Positions 8,506 to 16,795 of a stretch of 64,000 nucleotides of DNA are shown here, in pieces (position 1 is the stretch's first letter; the number at the start of each line of letters is the position of its first letter). The notes under the pieces were generated by a model. The model ran no database searches. It saw only the letters and a list, made by a program, of their open reading frames with translations, and was not told the origin of the DNA. Made by a program: the position numbers and the translations under genes. Source of the stretch: CAXBCP01 sp963977005. Lineage in GTDB: Bacteria > Pseudomonadota > Alphaproteobacteria > MPNO01 > UBA830. Where the stretch lies: NCBI GenBank assembly GCA_963977005.1, contig CAXBMQ010000010.1:1-64000 (forward strand). The letters are read 5' to 3'.

Positions 8506-10158
8506 ATGAGTTCAGCAAACAACGATGACCGGGCGCGGGCAACCGTTTCGGAGGGCGGCCTTTTTCACGGTCTCCATAGCGGTATGGGGCTTGCTTCAAA
8601 GGGTATGGTCCTTGCCTTCGTCGTATTCACGGCCCTCAACGTCGAGTTTGCCAACGACATCTATACCGCCGTCCGCGGCTGGATAGAGACGACACTCGCC
8701 TGGTACTACATCGGCGCGGTCACGTTCATGCTGTTCACCTGCCTGTTTCTGATGTTCAGCAAGTACGGCGGCATTCGCCTCGGCGATGACGATTCCCGCC
8801 CCGAATTTTCGAATTTCTCCTGGTTTGCGATGCTGTTTTCGGCCGGTGTCGGCATTGGCCTGCTGTTTTTCTCGATCGCAGAGCCGATGTTCTACTTCGA
8901 CAACTCGCAGCCATGGAAATACCCGAACAACCCGATGGCGGACGTTGCCGGCGCCACTGAACTGACCCAGCAGCGCGCCGTTCACGCCATGCGGGTCACA
9001 TACTTCCACTGGGGTTTTCATGGCTGGTCGATCTATGTGATCGTCGGGCTTTGCCTTGCCTATTTCGGCTTTCGCAAGAAGCTGCCTTTCACGCTGCGCT
9101 CGGCGCTTTACCCCGTCATCGGCGACCGGATTTACGGCCCGATCGGGCACGCGGTGGACCTGCTCGCCGTTTTCGGCACCGTTTTCGGCGTCGCAACGTC
9201 GCTCGGCCTCGGCGTGAGCCAGATGGCAGCGGGTCTCAACGTGCTGTTCGGGGTCGATCCCGGCGTCACGACACAGGTAATTCTGATCGCCTGTATATCG
9301 GTTGTCGCGACCGCATCCGCGGTCTCGGGCGTCGGAAACGGGATCCGGATTATCTCCGAATGGAACATCTATCTCAGCATCGTGCTGGTGGCGTTCTTCC
9401 TGTTCGGCGGGCCGTTCAAATGGCTGATGGGCTTTTTCATTACCAGCCTCGGCGATTACCTGTGGAACGTGATCCCGATGGGCTTCTGGACCGCCGGGAC
9501 ACCGGAGAATGCCGCCTGGCAGGGTGGCTGGACCATCTTCTACTGGGGCTGGTGGATTTCCTGGGCACCGTTTGTCGGTATGTTCATCGCGCGTATTTCG
9601 CGCGGCCGGACGATCCGTGAATTCATGGTAGGGGTCATGTTCGTCCCCACCACCATTGCCTTTTTCTGGCTCTGCATATTTGGCGGTAACGCGCTCTATA
9701 TGGAACTAAACGCCGTCGGCGGCGTCGGGACCGCGGGAGTCCTGGATATCGTGAGAGCGTGGAACCTGCCCAGCGCTCTGTTTGGCACCATCGAGCGGGT
9801 GACCGATATTTCCTGGCTCAACTGGGCCATGTCCGCCCTCGCCACGCTCCTGCTCGCGACCTGGTTCATCACGTCGTCGGACTCCGGCACCCTCGTGATC
9901 ACCACCATGCTGTCGATGGGTGACGATAACCCGCCGGTAAGGTTCCGGATTGTCTGGGGGCTGGGCGAAGGCTTCGTAGCTGCCGTGCTGCTCCTCGCGG
10001 GTGGGCTCAAGGCGCTCCAGACCGCGGCAATCGCCGCCGCCCTGCCGGTGAGCATCATCATGTTATTGATGACCTATGGAATCCTGAAATCCCTGAGAGA
10101 GGACCCAAGCGCCGTTCCGGCGCCCGATCCCGCCGCAAAAGCCGTCGCGGCGGAATAG
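8506..10158 (+). CDS. BCCT family betaine/choline/carnitine-type transporter
   Basis: This 550-residue inner-membrane protein has about twelve hydrophobic segments. The BCCT signature lies at residues about 346-372: TIFYWGWWISWAPFVGMFIA followed by RISRGRTIREF. FSAGVGIGLLFFSIAEPMFY marks the glycine-rich early helix, and FITSSDSGTLVITTM is the conserved late motif. The aromatic box (WGWWISW) supports binding of a quaternary ammonium compound such as betaine, choline or carnitine, driven by Na+ or H+. There is no long regulatory C-terminal tail of the BetP type. It is a single gene, and neighbouring oxidative enzymes do not clearly define the substrate. Confidence 0.93.
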   Translation: MSSANNDDRARATVSEGGLFHGLHSGMGLASKGMVLAFVVFTALNVEFANDIYTAVRGWIETTLAWYYIGAVTFMLFTCLFLMFSKYGGIRLGDDDSRPEFSNFSWFAMLFSAGVGIGLLFFSIAEPMFYFDNSQPWKYPNNPMADVAGATELTQQRAVHAMRVTYFHWGFHGWSIYVIVGLCLAYFGFRKKLPFTLRSALYPVIGDRIYGPIGHAVDLLAVFGTVFGVATSLGLGVSQMAAGLNVLFGVDPGVTTQVILIACISVVATASAVSGVGNGIRIISEWNIYLSIVLVAFFLFGGPFKWLMGFFITSLGDYLWNVIPMGFWTAGTPENAAWQGGWTIFYWGWWISWAPFVGMFIARISRGRTIREFMVGVMFVPTTIAFFWLCIFGGNALYMELNAVGGVGTAGVLDIVRAWNLPSALFGTIERVTDISWLNWAMSALATLLLATWFITSSDSGTLVITTMLSMGDDNPPVRFRIVWGLGEGFVAAVLLLAGGLKALQTAAIAAALPVSIIMLLMTYGILKSLREDPSAVPAPDPAAKAVAAE

Positions 10159-10183
10159 CGCACCGCAACGTTGACGGCAGCCG

Positions 10184-11401
10184 TCAGAACTGCGCCGGTC
10201 CTGACGGCAGCCCGAACGTCACGCGCCCATAGAGCGCACCGACCGCATCCCAGTTCATGCTGATATGGGCCGCGCCTGCATGGGTGTCGCGCCAGTAGCG
10301 CTGGATCCGGCCCGTTTTGAAAAGCGCCCCGCCACCGCCGGCCGCGAAGATCGCATCGACCGCCTGAACGGAAAGCCGGGCGGCGTAGCCCCAGTCCCCC
10401 TTGTTCCGGGCGCGTTGCTGGATCGTCAGTTCCCGTCCCGACGATACCGTTTCCATAATATCTTTCAGATCGCGGTCGACCAGAAGCCGCGCCGCATCGA
10501 CCGCCGCCATCGCTTCCCCCAGCTTGAGCTGAACGCCCGGCAGTTCCGCCATCGGCGCCGGTTTCGATAGTGCGGCACCGCGTGTCGTGCGCGCCCTGGT
10601 CAGGTCGATGAATTCGTCAATTGCGCCCTGCGCCATCCCCATGATCGGCGCCACCAGACTGCACGACATCGCCGCAAAAAGCGGGATGCGATAAAGCGGG
10701 CCGTTATTGACCGCGGCGCCCGGCGGTTTGCCGGTCATCGTATCTTCTATCGGCAGCAGCCGGTGTTCCGGCACGAACAGATCTTCGCAACGCACGTTCT
10801 TGGACCCGGTGCCGGCGAGCCCGACAACGTTCCAGTTGTTTTCCATCTCGAAATCAGAGGTCCGCACCAGCGCATAGGCCTTGCCCTCGGCCCCCTCGTC
10901 GCCTTCCGCCGGGATCGTGACGCCGACAATCGTCCAGGCGCAGTTATCGACACCGGAACAGAACATCCACTTGCCGGTCAGGCTGTAGCCGCCCTCTACC
11001 GCCGTCACCGTGCCGGTCGGCGTAAACGATGCGGCGACCACCGCACCTGTGTCTTCGCCCCAGACTTCATCCTGTGCCTGTTCGGGGTACATGCCGAGAA
11101 ACACGTGATACATCGCAGTCACCGAATTCACCCAGCCGACCGAACCGCAGCCGCGGGCGATCTCGAACCCGACCCGGGCAAACGTATCGAGCCCGTGCTC
11201 GAACCCGCCGTATCGTCGGGGCAGCAATATCTTGAAGAGTTCCTGTTCGCGGATCGCCGAGAAGATATGCTCGGACACGCGTCCCTGCGCCTCGGTTTCT
11301 TCCTGGCAATCGCGGATCATCGGCACAAGCGCCTGCGCCCGTCGCACGAGTTCCTCGGGCGACACGTGCGCCGACGCAGTTCTTTCAATCGTATCAGGCA
11401 T
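10184..11401 (-). CDS. Acyl-CoA-dehydrogenase-fold flavoprotein (group D monooxygenase-like)
   Basis: The 405-residue protein has the acyl-CoA dehydrogenase fold. The N-terminal helical part contains LPRRYGGFEHGLDTFARVGF, a middle beta part contains SLTGKWMFCSGVDNCAWTIV, and the C-terminal part ends WRDTHAGAAHISMNWD. This pattern matches two-component flavin monooxygenases (HsaA / HpaB / dibenzothiophene-type) rather than true dehydrogenases: the catalytic Glu region is absent and a late His block is present. These enzymes use reduced flavin from a separate reductase, and none is adjacent. The start at 11401 is favoured by GGGAG six bases upstream; an earlier in-frame codon at 11440 lacks such support. 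Confidence 0.8.
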   Translation of the reverse strand: MPDTIERTASAHVSPEELVRRAQALVPMIRDCQEETEAQGRVSEHIFSAIREQELFKILLPRRYGGFEHGLDTFARVGFEIARGCGSVGWVNSVTAMYHVFLGMYPEQAQDEVWGEDTGAVVAASFTPTGTVTAVEGGYSLTGKWMFCSGVDNCAWTIVGVTIPAEGDEGAEGKAYALVRTSDFEMENNWNVVGLAGTGSKNVRCEDLFVPEHRLLPIEDTMTGKPPGAAVNNGPLYRIPLFAAMSCSLVAPIMGMAQGAIDEFIDLTRARTTRGAALSKPAPMAELPGVQLKLGEAMAAVDAARLLVDRDLKDIMETVSSGRELTIQQRARNKGDWGYAARLSVQAVDAIFAAGGGGALFKTGRIQRYWRDTHAGAAHISMNWDAVGALYGRVTFGLPSGPAQF

Positions 11402-11515
11402 ACTGGACTCCCAATCCTGCCGTCCGCGCCTGTCGCACACGGCTTGTCGTCCTGAAAACGCTATCAGTCAGGGGATGGGGAAACAATCCCGTCTCCCGAC
11501 GCTGCTGTTTGCCGC

Positions 11516-12901
11516 TTAACGTTTCCAGCGCCGCAGGTCTTTGATCAGATCGCCTATATTGTGATTGCTGACCAGATAGCCGGCAGGATTCACGATGTCT
11601 TTCTTGGGCTTGAACTTCAGATTGGCAACCCAGACCGACTTTCCGATATGTTTGCCGAGGGTCCCGACGACATCGCTCTTGCGTGAAACGTTTCGGATAC
11701 TGCTGCTGCGAAGCTTGGAATTGTAATTCGCCGCGCCCGGCGCGTTGAAGGTGACCGCGCGTACCGCCTGCTCCGCCGCAAGTACCTGGGCGATAAAGCC
11801 GCCCAGCGAATGCCCGACCAGTGTTACCCGTCGCTTCGAAAGCGCGCGTCCTTTGCCATCCTTCATTGCCATCACCCGCTTCATGAAACCGCGCGCGACC
11901 GTGAGTTGCTTCTCCGTCGTCGCATTTACCTTGAAACCGAGATTGACCAATCCGTCCGCCTGCTTTTTCCAGGCAACACTGATACAGGCGTTTTTGGACT
12001 TCACCGGCGTGATATGACGCTTGTAACCTCTCGGGCATTGCCAGCAGCTGCCCTTGTCCGCCAGGTCGAAGAACGTGCCGCGCGGGCATAATGCCTTGCG
12101 GACAAACTTCGCCGCATACCAGGCGGGCTTGTTTACCCTGAAGCAGGCCTTGCTCCCGGTCACGGACGAGACCGAGCGCTTGTATCCCGACGGACAGGAA
12201 TAGCATTTCCGTTTGCCGATATCGTAGAACCGGCCTTTCTTGCAGTCGGTCTTGAGTATACCGGACCCTTTGCCGTGAGACTTCGCCTTCGCATAACTGG
12301 TCGACAATCGCCGTTCGCAGGCCTTGGATTTGTTGACCGGGAAAATAGTCCGATGGGTGCCTTTTCTGCACGACCAGCATTCCCCGCCACCGCGCAGATC
12401 GAAGAACGATCCCTTCGGGCAGGAAAATTCGGGCGACCCTTTCCTGGTTGCCTTCGCAGTCGCAACTTTCAGCCCGCCCATCTTGCCTTCCATTGCGGCG
12501 ATGGTTTTATCTACCGCGTCGGACTTGACGATCCGCGCGGCCGCCAGCCCCCGAACGATGGTCTCGATCGACCGCTTGAGGAGGTATTCGCCCTCCTTGG
12601 CGCCGATCCCGAGATCCGCCAGCACGTCCTTGATGTCTTTGGGGTTGGTGCCGGCGTAGATGATCAGTATCTCGTTGTCCGAGCGCCTCTCAAGGGCAAG
12701 GGCCTCGACGTCGCTTTTTCCGCCGTCTTCGCTTGCCAGTTTGCGATATACTTTCTTGGACCAGCTTTCGATGCTGCGATAGCCGTCATCGGCCCGCGCC
12801 GCGAGTTCGGCATCGGTGAAGCCTGCCGCACCGGCGGTTCCCGCGGCACATGCCAGCACCGCGGCAATTGCAACACCGGCGATCGATTTTATCCAGACCA
12901 T
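11516..12901 (-). CDS. Secreted lipase-like alpha/beta hydrolase with three Cys-rich repeats
   Basis: This is a 461-residue protein with a clear signal peptide (IAGVAIAAVLACAAGTAGAA, cleavage near residue 26). ILIIYAGTNPKDIKDVLADL at about 78-97 resembles the oxyanion strand of class-3 lipases. RVTLVGHSLGGFIAQVLA places the nucleophile elbow at Ser365. Between them lie three repeats at about 161-195, 220-253 and 272-306, each of the form C-x-x-G-x-F/Y-x-D...C-x-x-C-x-x-G-x-x-R...K-A-C. The protein is strongly basic. It probably acts in the periplasm or outside the cell as an esterase or lipase. The Cys repeats resemble small disulfide modules of unknown function. The gene stands alone. Confidence 0.75.
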   Translation of the reverse strand: MVWIKSIAGVAIAAVLACAAGTAGAAGFTDAELAARADDGYRSIESWSKKVYRKLASEDGGKSDVEALALERRSDNEILIIYAGTNPKDIKDVLADLGIGAKEGEYLLKRSIETIVRGLAAARIVKSDAVDKTIAAMEGKMGGLKVATAKATRKGSPEFSCPKGSFFDLRGGGECWSCRKGTHRTIFPVNKSKACERRLSTSYAKAKSHGKGSGILKTDCKKGRFYDIGKRKCYSCPSGYKRSVSSVTGSKACFRVNKPAWYAAKFVRKALCPRGTFFDLADKGSCWQCPRGYKRHITPVKSKNACISVAWKKQADGLVNLGFKVNATTEKQLTVARGFMKRVMAMKDGKGRALSKRRVTLVGHSLGGFIAQVLAAEQAVRAVTFNAPGAANYNSKLRSSSIRNVSRKSDVVGTLGKHIGKSVWVANLKFKPKKDIVNPAGYLVSNHNIGDLIKDLRRWKR

Positions 12902-12976
12902 CCTGCCCCCCTTTTTGTTTTTGGTCGGACGGACAGTCTATCCCAAAGGATCAACGCTTCAAGAAGTCTCGGCGCG

Positions 12977-13909
12977 TTAATCGCCGTCATCCATCCTGAA
13001 ATCCGGCGCCGTCTTGAACTTTGCGGCGATGAAATCGATATAGGCCCTGACCTTGGCGGACACGTTCCGCGTATAGGGGTAGACCGCGTAGACGGCCGAA
13101 TCCGTATGTCGGGCCTTTGCGTGATAATCGGGAAGCAGCACCGTCGCGTCGCCGCGCTGGATGTCCTTTCCGACAACCCAGGACGGCAGCAGCGCAATGC
13201 CGCCGCCGTTCAGCATGGCCGCGTTGATCGCCTCCACGTTGTTCGAGCGCAGGTTCCCCTGCACGCTGATATCCGTCACCTTGCCGGTCTTTTTGTTTTC
13301 AAGATCCCAGTGACTTTCGCCAGGGTTCACACGGAAATGAAAACAGTTGTGGTCGAGCAACTCTTCCGGCGTTTCCGGCGCACCGTGTTTGTCGATATAG
13401 GCGGGGCTTGCCACCAGCAACCGCTGGATGCCGCTCAGCTTGCGGGCGATAAAACTCGTATTGGTAAGTCCACCGACGCGGATGGCGAGGTCCGCGCCCT
13501 CCTCGATAAGATCGACGTAATGATCCGTTACCTGCAGTTCGACGGACAGTTCGGGATACCGGTCGAGGAATTCGGGAAGCGTTGTCGCGATATACCGGCG
13601 GCCGAAAACCACCGGGATATTGATCCGCAGCGTCCCGCGCGGTTCATCCTGAAGCTCGGTCACGGCCGAATTGGCCTCTTCGATATCGGAAATGATCCGT
13701 TCGGTATGGCCGCGGTAAATCTCACCTGCCTCGGTCAGATGCAGCTTGCGGGTGGTCCGGTTGAACAGACGCGTCCCAAGCTGGTCTTCCAGCGCGCTGA
13801 TCTGGCGGGACACAGAAGACGGGGCCAGGCCGATCGCCCGTCCCGCCGCGGAAAAGCTGCCGGTTTCCGCAACTTTGTTAAACAGCCTCATGCCGGTCAG
13901 CGTGTCCAT
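12977..13909 (-). CDS. LysR family transcriptional regulator
   Basis: The 310-residue LTTR has an N-terminal winged helix (MDTLTGMRLFNKVAETGSFS, then APSSVSRQISALEDQLGTRL) and a periplasmic-binding-protein-like effector domain. Its sequence resembles the large AaeR/DsdC-type group seen often in proteobacteria. The start at 13909 is supported by GGAAGG upstream; an extension to 13960 would add an implausible Cys/Ile-rich head. It is divergent from a small gene at 14060. The shared intergenic region has a perfect TGCATA-T-TATGCA dyad that fits a T-N11-A LysR box, so it probably autoregulates and controls that small gene. Confidence 0.93.
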   Translation of the reverse strand: MDTLTGMRLFNKVAETGSFSAAGRAIGLAPSSVSRQISALEDQLGTRLFNRTTRKLHLTEAGEIYRGHTERIISDIEEANSAVTELQDEPRGTLRINIPVVFGRRYIATTLPEFLDRYPELSVELQVTDHYVDLIEEGADLAIRVGGLTNTSFIARKLSGIQRLLVASPAYIDKHGAPETPEELLDHNCFHFRVNPGESHWDLENKKTGKVTDISVQGNLRSNNVEAINAAMLNGGGIALLPSWVVGKDIQRGDATVLLPDYHAKARHTDSAVYAVYPYTRNVSAKVRAYIDFIAAKFKTAPDFRMDDGD

Positions 13910-13944
13910 GTCATTCCTTCCAGTCCAGCTTCCGATTTGGATTA

Positions 13945-13957
13945 TGCATATTATGCA
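13945..13957. promoter_or_regulatory. Putative LysR operator (T-N11-A dyad)
   Basis: TGCATA-T-TATGCA is a perfect 13-base inverted repeat of the T-N11-A form expected for LysR-type regulators. It lies 36 bases upstream of the lysR ATG on one side and about 100 bases upstream of the small gene at 14060 on the other. A longer flanking imperfect dyad (GATTT...AAATC) surrounds it. Confidence 0.55.
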
Positions 13958-14059
13958 CAAATCAATAGCGAGATACGCCTATTATCTTCTCAGTCAACAC
14001 AAACCATATCCTCTTCAACAGCGGCACACCTGCCGCCCAGTCATTAAGGAGAATGAAAA

Positions 14060-14311
14060 ATGCCCAGCAACCTGTATCTGTTCGATCCGGCTCAGGCCCA
14101 GTCCAACGCCGGCGAAAAGCCTCTGATCCAGTTGGTGCGCGACGCCGAGATCGCGCGGGCTGAGGAAAGCGCCCGCATCTTCAAGGGAATCGCCACCCGG
14201 ATTGCCGGCCTGTTCCGCGCCGGAAAGCCGGAAGCGGTCGCAAAAACTGCGGCAGAACCGGCGACGAAACTGGCCCGGACCCCGGCAAACGAGGACCGCC
14301 TTGCCGCCTGA
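14060..14311 (+). CDS. Small helical protein, paralogue of the product at 29525
   Basis: This 83-residue protein begins MPSNLYLFDPAQAQSNAGEK. The start is strongly supported by AAGGAG nine bases upstream, and a good terminator follows. Residues about 27-55 (RDAEIARAEESARIF then KGIATRIAGLFRAG) form an amphipathic, Arg/Ala-rich helix. That helix aligns without gaps with the 71-residue protein encoded at 29525 (RAAELSRSDYLGAAL then RRIVRRITATYRSA). The pattern resembles the short DUF1127-like stress proteins of alphaproteobacteria, but I cannot assign it to a named family. It is divergent from a LysR gene and probably under its control. Function unknown. Confidence 0.7.
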   Translation: MPSNLYLFDPAQAQSNAGEKPLIQLVRDAEIARAEESARIFKGIATRIAGLFRAGKPEAVAKTAAEPATKLARTPANEDRLAA

Positions 14312-14335
14312 CCGGTTCGATCGGACTGTAACCGA

Positions 14336-14369
14336 AACGCCCGCCGCACTGGCGGGCGTTTTCTTTTTT
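14336..14369 (+). terminator. Rho-independent terminator after small gene
   Basis: A perfect 10-base stem (AACGCCCGCC with GGCGGGCGTT), a five-base loop and the run TTCTTTTTT follow the stop of the 83-residue gene. It may also serve the convergent tupA transcript weakly, because the left arm is preceded by AA only. Confidence 0.9.
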
Positions 14370-14389
14370 CAGTCGATCAGAATTCGGTT

Positions 14390-15208
14390 TTACCGCGCGG
14401 ACGGATAGAACAGCTGATTTCCCGACACCGTGTAGGCCGCGATTGCCGCCTGCCCTTCACGGCCGGTCAGCCATTCGATAAAAGCCCGCCCGCCGGAAGC
14501 GTTCACATGAGGATGCCGCTGCGGGTTCACCAGGATCACGCCATACGGGTTGAACAGGCGTTTATCGCCCTCGACCTGTATCCGGAAGTCGCGCCGGTTA
14601 CGGAAACTGATCCATGTCGCCCGGTCGGTCAGCGTATAGGCGCCCATACCGACCGCCGTATTCAGGGTCGCCCCCATCCCGCTCCCGGCCTCGCGATACC
14701 ATGCCCCGCTCGCGCCCGCAGGGTCCACGCCGCTGGCCTTCCATAGCGAGCGTTCCTTTATATGGGTGCCGCTGTTGTCGCCACGCGACACGAAAAACGC
14801 CTTTGTCCGCGCAATTTTTGCCAGCGCGGCGGGCGCATCCCGCATCCCTGCGATGCCGCCGGGGTCGTCGGGCGGGCCGATAATCACGAAATCGTTGTAC
14901 ATCACGTCCCGGCGCTCGATACCGAAGCCCTCGGCGACAAACCGGTCCTCCGCCGCCCGCGCGTGGACCAGCAGTACATCGCCGTCGCCGTTCCTCCCGT
15001 TCTTGAGCGCCTGGCCGGTACCGACCGCGACGACTCTCACTTCAATCCCGGTCTTTGCTTGGAATTTTGGCAGAATTGCATCGAAAAGACCTGAATTCTG
15101 CGTCGATGTCGTCGACTGGACGATGATGAAGTTCCTGTCCGCCGCCAGCGTCAGCCCCGGGATCAGAAGCGCGAATAGCCCGCAAACGAGCATCCCTCTT
15201 CTAAACAA
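14390..15208 (-). CDS. tupA: Tungstate ABC transporter, substrate-binding protein
   Basis: This 272-residue periplasmic protein has a signal peptide (MLVCGLFALLIPGLTLAA) followed by IIVQSTTSTQNSGLFDAILP. The TTST-x-x-SGL stretch is the oxyanion-binding signature of TupA/WtpA-like tungstate binders. Further family blocks are FFVSRGDNSGTHIKE and the Y-R-E-A-G-S-G-M-G segment. It captures tungstate, possibly also molybdate, for the membrane complex. It is the last gene of tupB-tupC-tupA and overlaps tupC by eight bases. Tungstate is favoured over molybdate because the permease and signature are Tup-like and no ModA-type sequence is present. Confidence 0.9.
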   Translation of the reverse strand: MFRRGMLVCGLFALLIPGLTLAADRNFIIVQSTTSTQNSGLFDAILPKFQAKTGIEVRVVAVGTGQALKNGRNGDGDVLLVHARAAEDRFVAEGFGIERRDVMYNDFVIIGPPDDPGGIAGMRDAPAALAKIARTKAFFVSRGDNSGTHIKERSLWKASGVDPAGASGAWYREAGSGMGATLNTAVGMGAYTLTDRATWISFRNRRDFRIQVEGDKRLFNPYGVILVNPQRHPHVNASGGRAFIEWLTGREGQAAIAAYTVSGNQLFYPSAR

Positions 15209-15929
15209 CGATCTCTCCTTTCAGATAAGCGCGCGCCGCCGACGATTGTGGCGTGTTGAAAAAAACCTCGGCGGGAGCGCTCTCAACAAGCCGCCCCTGA
15301 TGGACAAAGACGATCTCTTTAGCCAAGCGACGTGCCTGACCGATATCATGGGTAACCAGAACCATCGACGTTCCCGCCGCATTAGCCTCGATCAAGAGCG
15401 ATTCGATCTGCTGGACCGAGGCCGGGTCGAGGCTCGCCGTCGGCTCGTCGAGAAACAGGATGTCCGGCTTCGCGGCAAGCGCCCGGGCGACGACCAGCCG
15501 CTGCTGCTCGCCAACCGACAGGAGCCGGGCCTGAACGCGGCGGCGATCTGCCAGGCCGGCTCGTTCCAGGGCATATTCGCTTGCTTCCGCGAGCTTGTCG
15601 GCCGGCGCACCCTGCCATTTCAGCGCGTATCGGATATTTGCCTCGACAGACCGGCGCAACAGCACCGGCCGCTGGAAGACCATCGCCTGACGCTGCCGCT
15701 GCGTGCGGCCCCGCAGGTCAGATGGCCGGTGCCACTCGACCTTTCCCGATGTCGGGACAATCAACCCGTGCAGCAAACGGAGCAACAGGCTCTTGCCGGC
15801 GCCGTTGGGACCCAGCACCACGGTAAATGCCCCCGAGTCGACCGCCATCGAGATATCGTCGATCAGGTCCGTACCGTCTACCGCGTAACAGATATTGGCC
15901 GCGCGCAGCGGCAGAATGGAGTCAGGCAT
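15201..15929 (-). CDS. tupC: Tungstate ABC transporter, ATP-binding protein
   Basis: This is a 242-residue ABC ATPase: Walker A LGPNGAGKSLLLRLLHGL (about residues 38-55), Q-loop MVFQRP, signature LLSVGEQQRLVVARALA (LSxGEQQR), Walker B ILFLDEPTASLD and H-loop VTHDIGQ. It powers import of the oxyanion captured by TupA through TupB. The start at 15929 (MPDSILPLRAANICYAVDGT) overlaps the end of tupB by eight bases and matches the family. Upstream in-frame codons to 16028 would run through tupB coding sequence and are rejected. Confidence 0.92.
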   Translation of the reverse strand: MPDSILPLRAANICYAVDGTDLIDDISMAVDSGAFTVVLGPNGAGKSLLLRLLHGLIVPTSGKVEWHRPSDLRGRTQRQRQAMVFQRPVLLRRSVEANIRYALKWQGAPADKLAEASEYALERAGLADRRRVQARLLSVGEQQRLVVARALAAKPDILFLDEPTASLDPASVQQIESLLIEANAAGTSMVLVTHDIGQARRLAKEIVFVHQGRLVESAPAEVFFNTPQSSAARAYLKGEIVV

Positions 15930-16641
15930 GCCGGCGCCGTCCCGCCGCCCCGCCCAGGCCGGACACCGCCCCGTTGACGGCCAGGGAAATACCGACCAGC
16001 ACGATCCCGAGCGCGAGCGCGAGAGCAAGGTTTCCCTTCGACGTTTCCAGCGCGATCGCCGTGGTCATCGTGCGGGTCAGGTGATCGATATTCCCGCCAA
16101 CGATGATCACCGCGCCGACTTCGGCGACCGCGCGCCCGAAGCCGGCAAGCGCCACCGTGATCAGGCTGTATCGCGCGTCCCAGATCAGGGTGCGGACGAG
16201 CCCGATACCTTTGACACCGAGCGATTTCAGCGCTTCGTCGTATTCGTGGTGGAGATCCTCCACCACCTGGCGGGTCAAAGCGGCGACCACCGGCGTTACC
16301 AGGATCGTCTGCGCAACAATCATCGCCGTCGGCGTATAAAGCAGGCCGAGCACGCCGAGCGGACCGGCGCGCGACAATACCAGATAGACGCCAAGACCGA
16401 CGACGACGGGCGGCAGCCCCATAAGGGCGTTCAGCAGGACAATGACGGCGGGCCTGCCGGGAAACCGCGTCACAGCGATGGTCGCGCCAAGCGTCATGCC
16501 GACGGCGCAGGCAATCGCCACCGCCGTCACGCTTACCGACAGCGACAGTCCGACGATCTCGAACAGATCGGCATCGCCTGAAAAGATCAGGTTGGCGGCA
16601 AGCGAAAATGCTGCCTGAATGTCGCCCATATACGTCTGCAC
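15922..16641 (-). CDS. tupB: Tungstate ABC transporter, permease
   Basis: The 239-residue integral membrane protein has five or six hydrophobic segments and the EAA-type cytoplasmic loop EYDEALKSLGVKGIGLVRTL, which docks to the ATPase. The GLPPVVVGLGVYLVLS and AEVGAVIIVGGNI segments are typical of Tup/Mod permeases. It is first in the tupBCA operon and divergent from an amidohydrolase gene. The imported metal would serve pterin-cofactor enzymes. The only candidate user in this window is the molybdenum-hydroxylase-like subunit encoded from 23047. Confidence 0.92.
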   Translation of the reverse strand: MQTYMGDIQAAFSLAANLIFSGDADLFEIVGLSLSVSVTAVAIACAVGMTLGATIAVTRFPGRPAVIVLLNALMGLPPVVVGLGVYLVLSRAGPLGVLGLLYTPTAMIVAQTILVTPVVAALTRQVVEDLHHEYDEALKSLGVKGIGLVRTLIWDARYSLITVALAGFGRAVAEVGAVIIVGGNIDHLTRTMTTAIALETSKGNLALALALGIVLVGISLAVNGAVSGLGGAAGRRRHA

Positions 16642-16795
16642 CGACAGGAAAGCCCGACCGGCAACCTAACCGAAACGAAACGGTTTGCGGACCCTTGAAA
16701 TTATCGGGCCGGGCGATCCTGAACAGAGGATTTGCCGAGTCGCCCAGCATTGTGGAGTTTATAGTCGGATCAACTGATTGCGCGAAGGAACAGCC

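Noticed and set aside
12275..14047. 590-codon plus-strand frame
   Set aside because: It runs antisense across the lipase-like and LysR genes, both well supported, and shows no domain pattern.
16668..16685. AACCG-N8-CGGTT dyad between tupB and the amidohydrolase
   Set aside because: Arms of five bases in GC-rich DNA are expected by chance, and it does not match a known Mo/W regulator site.
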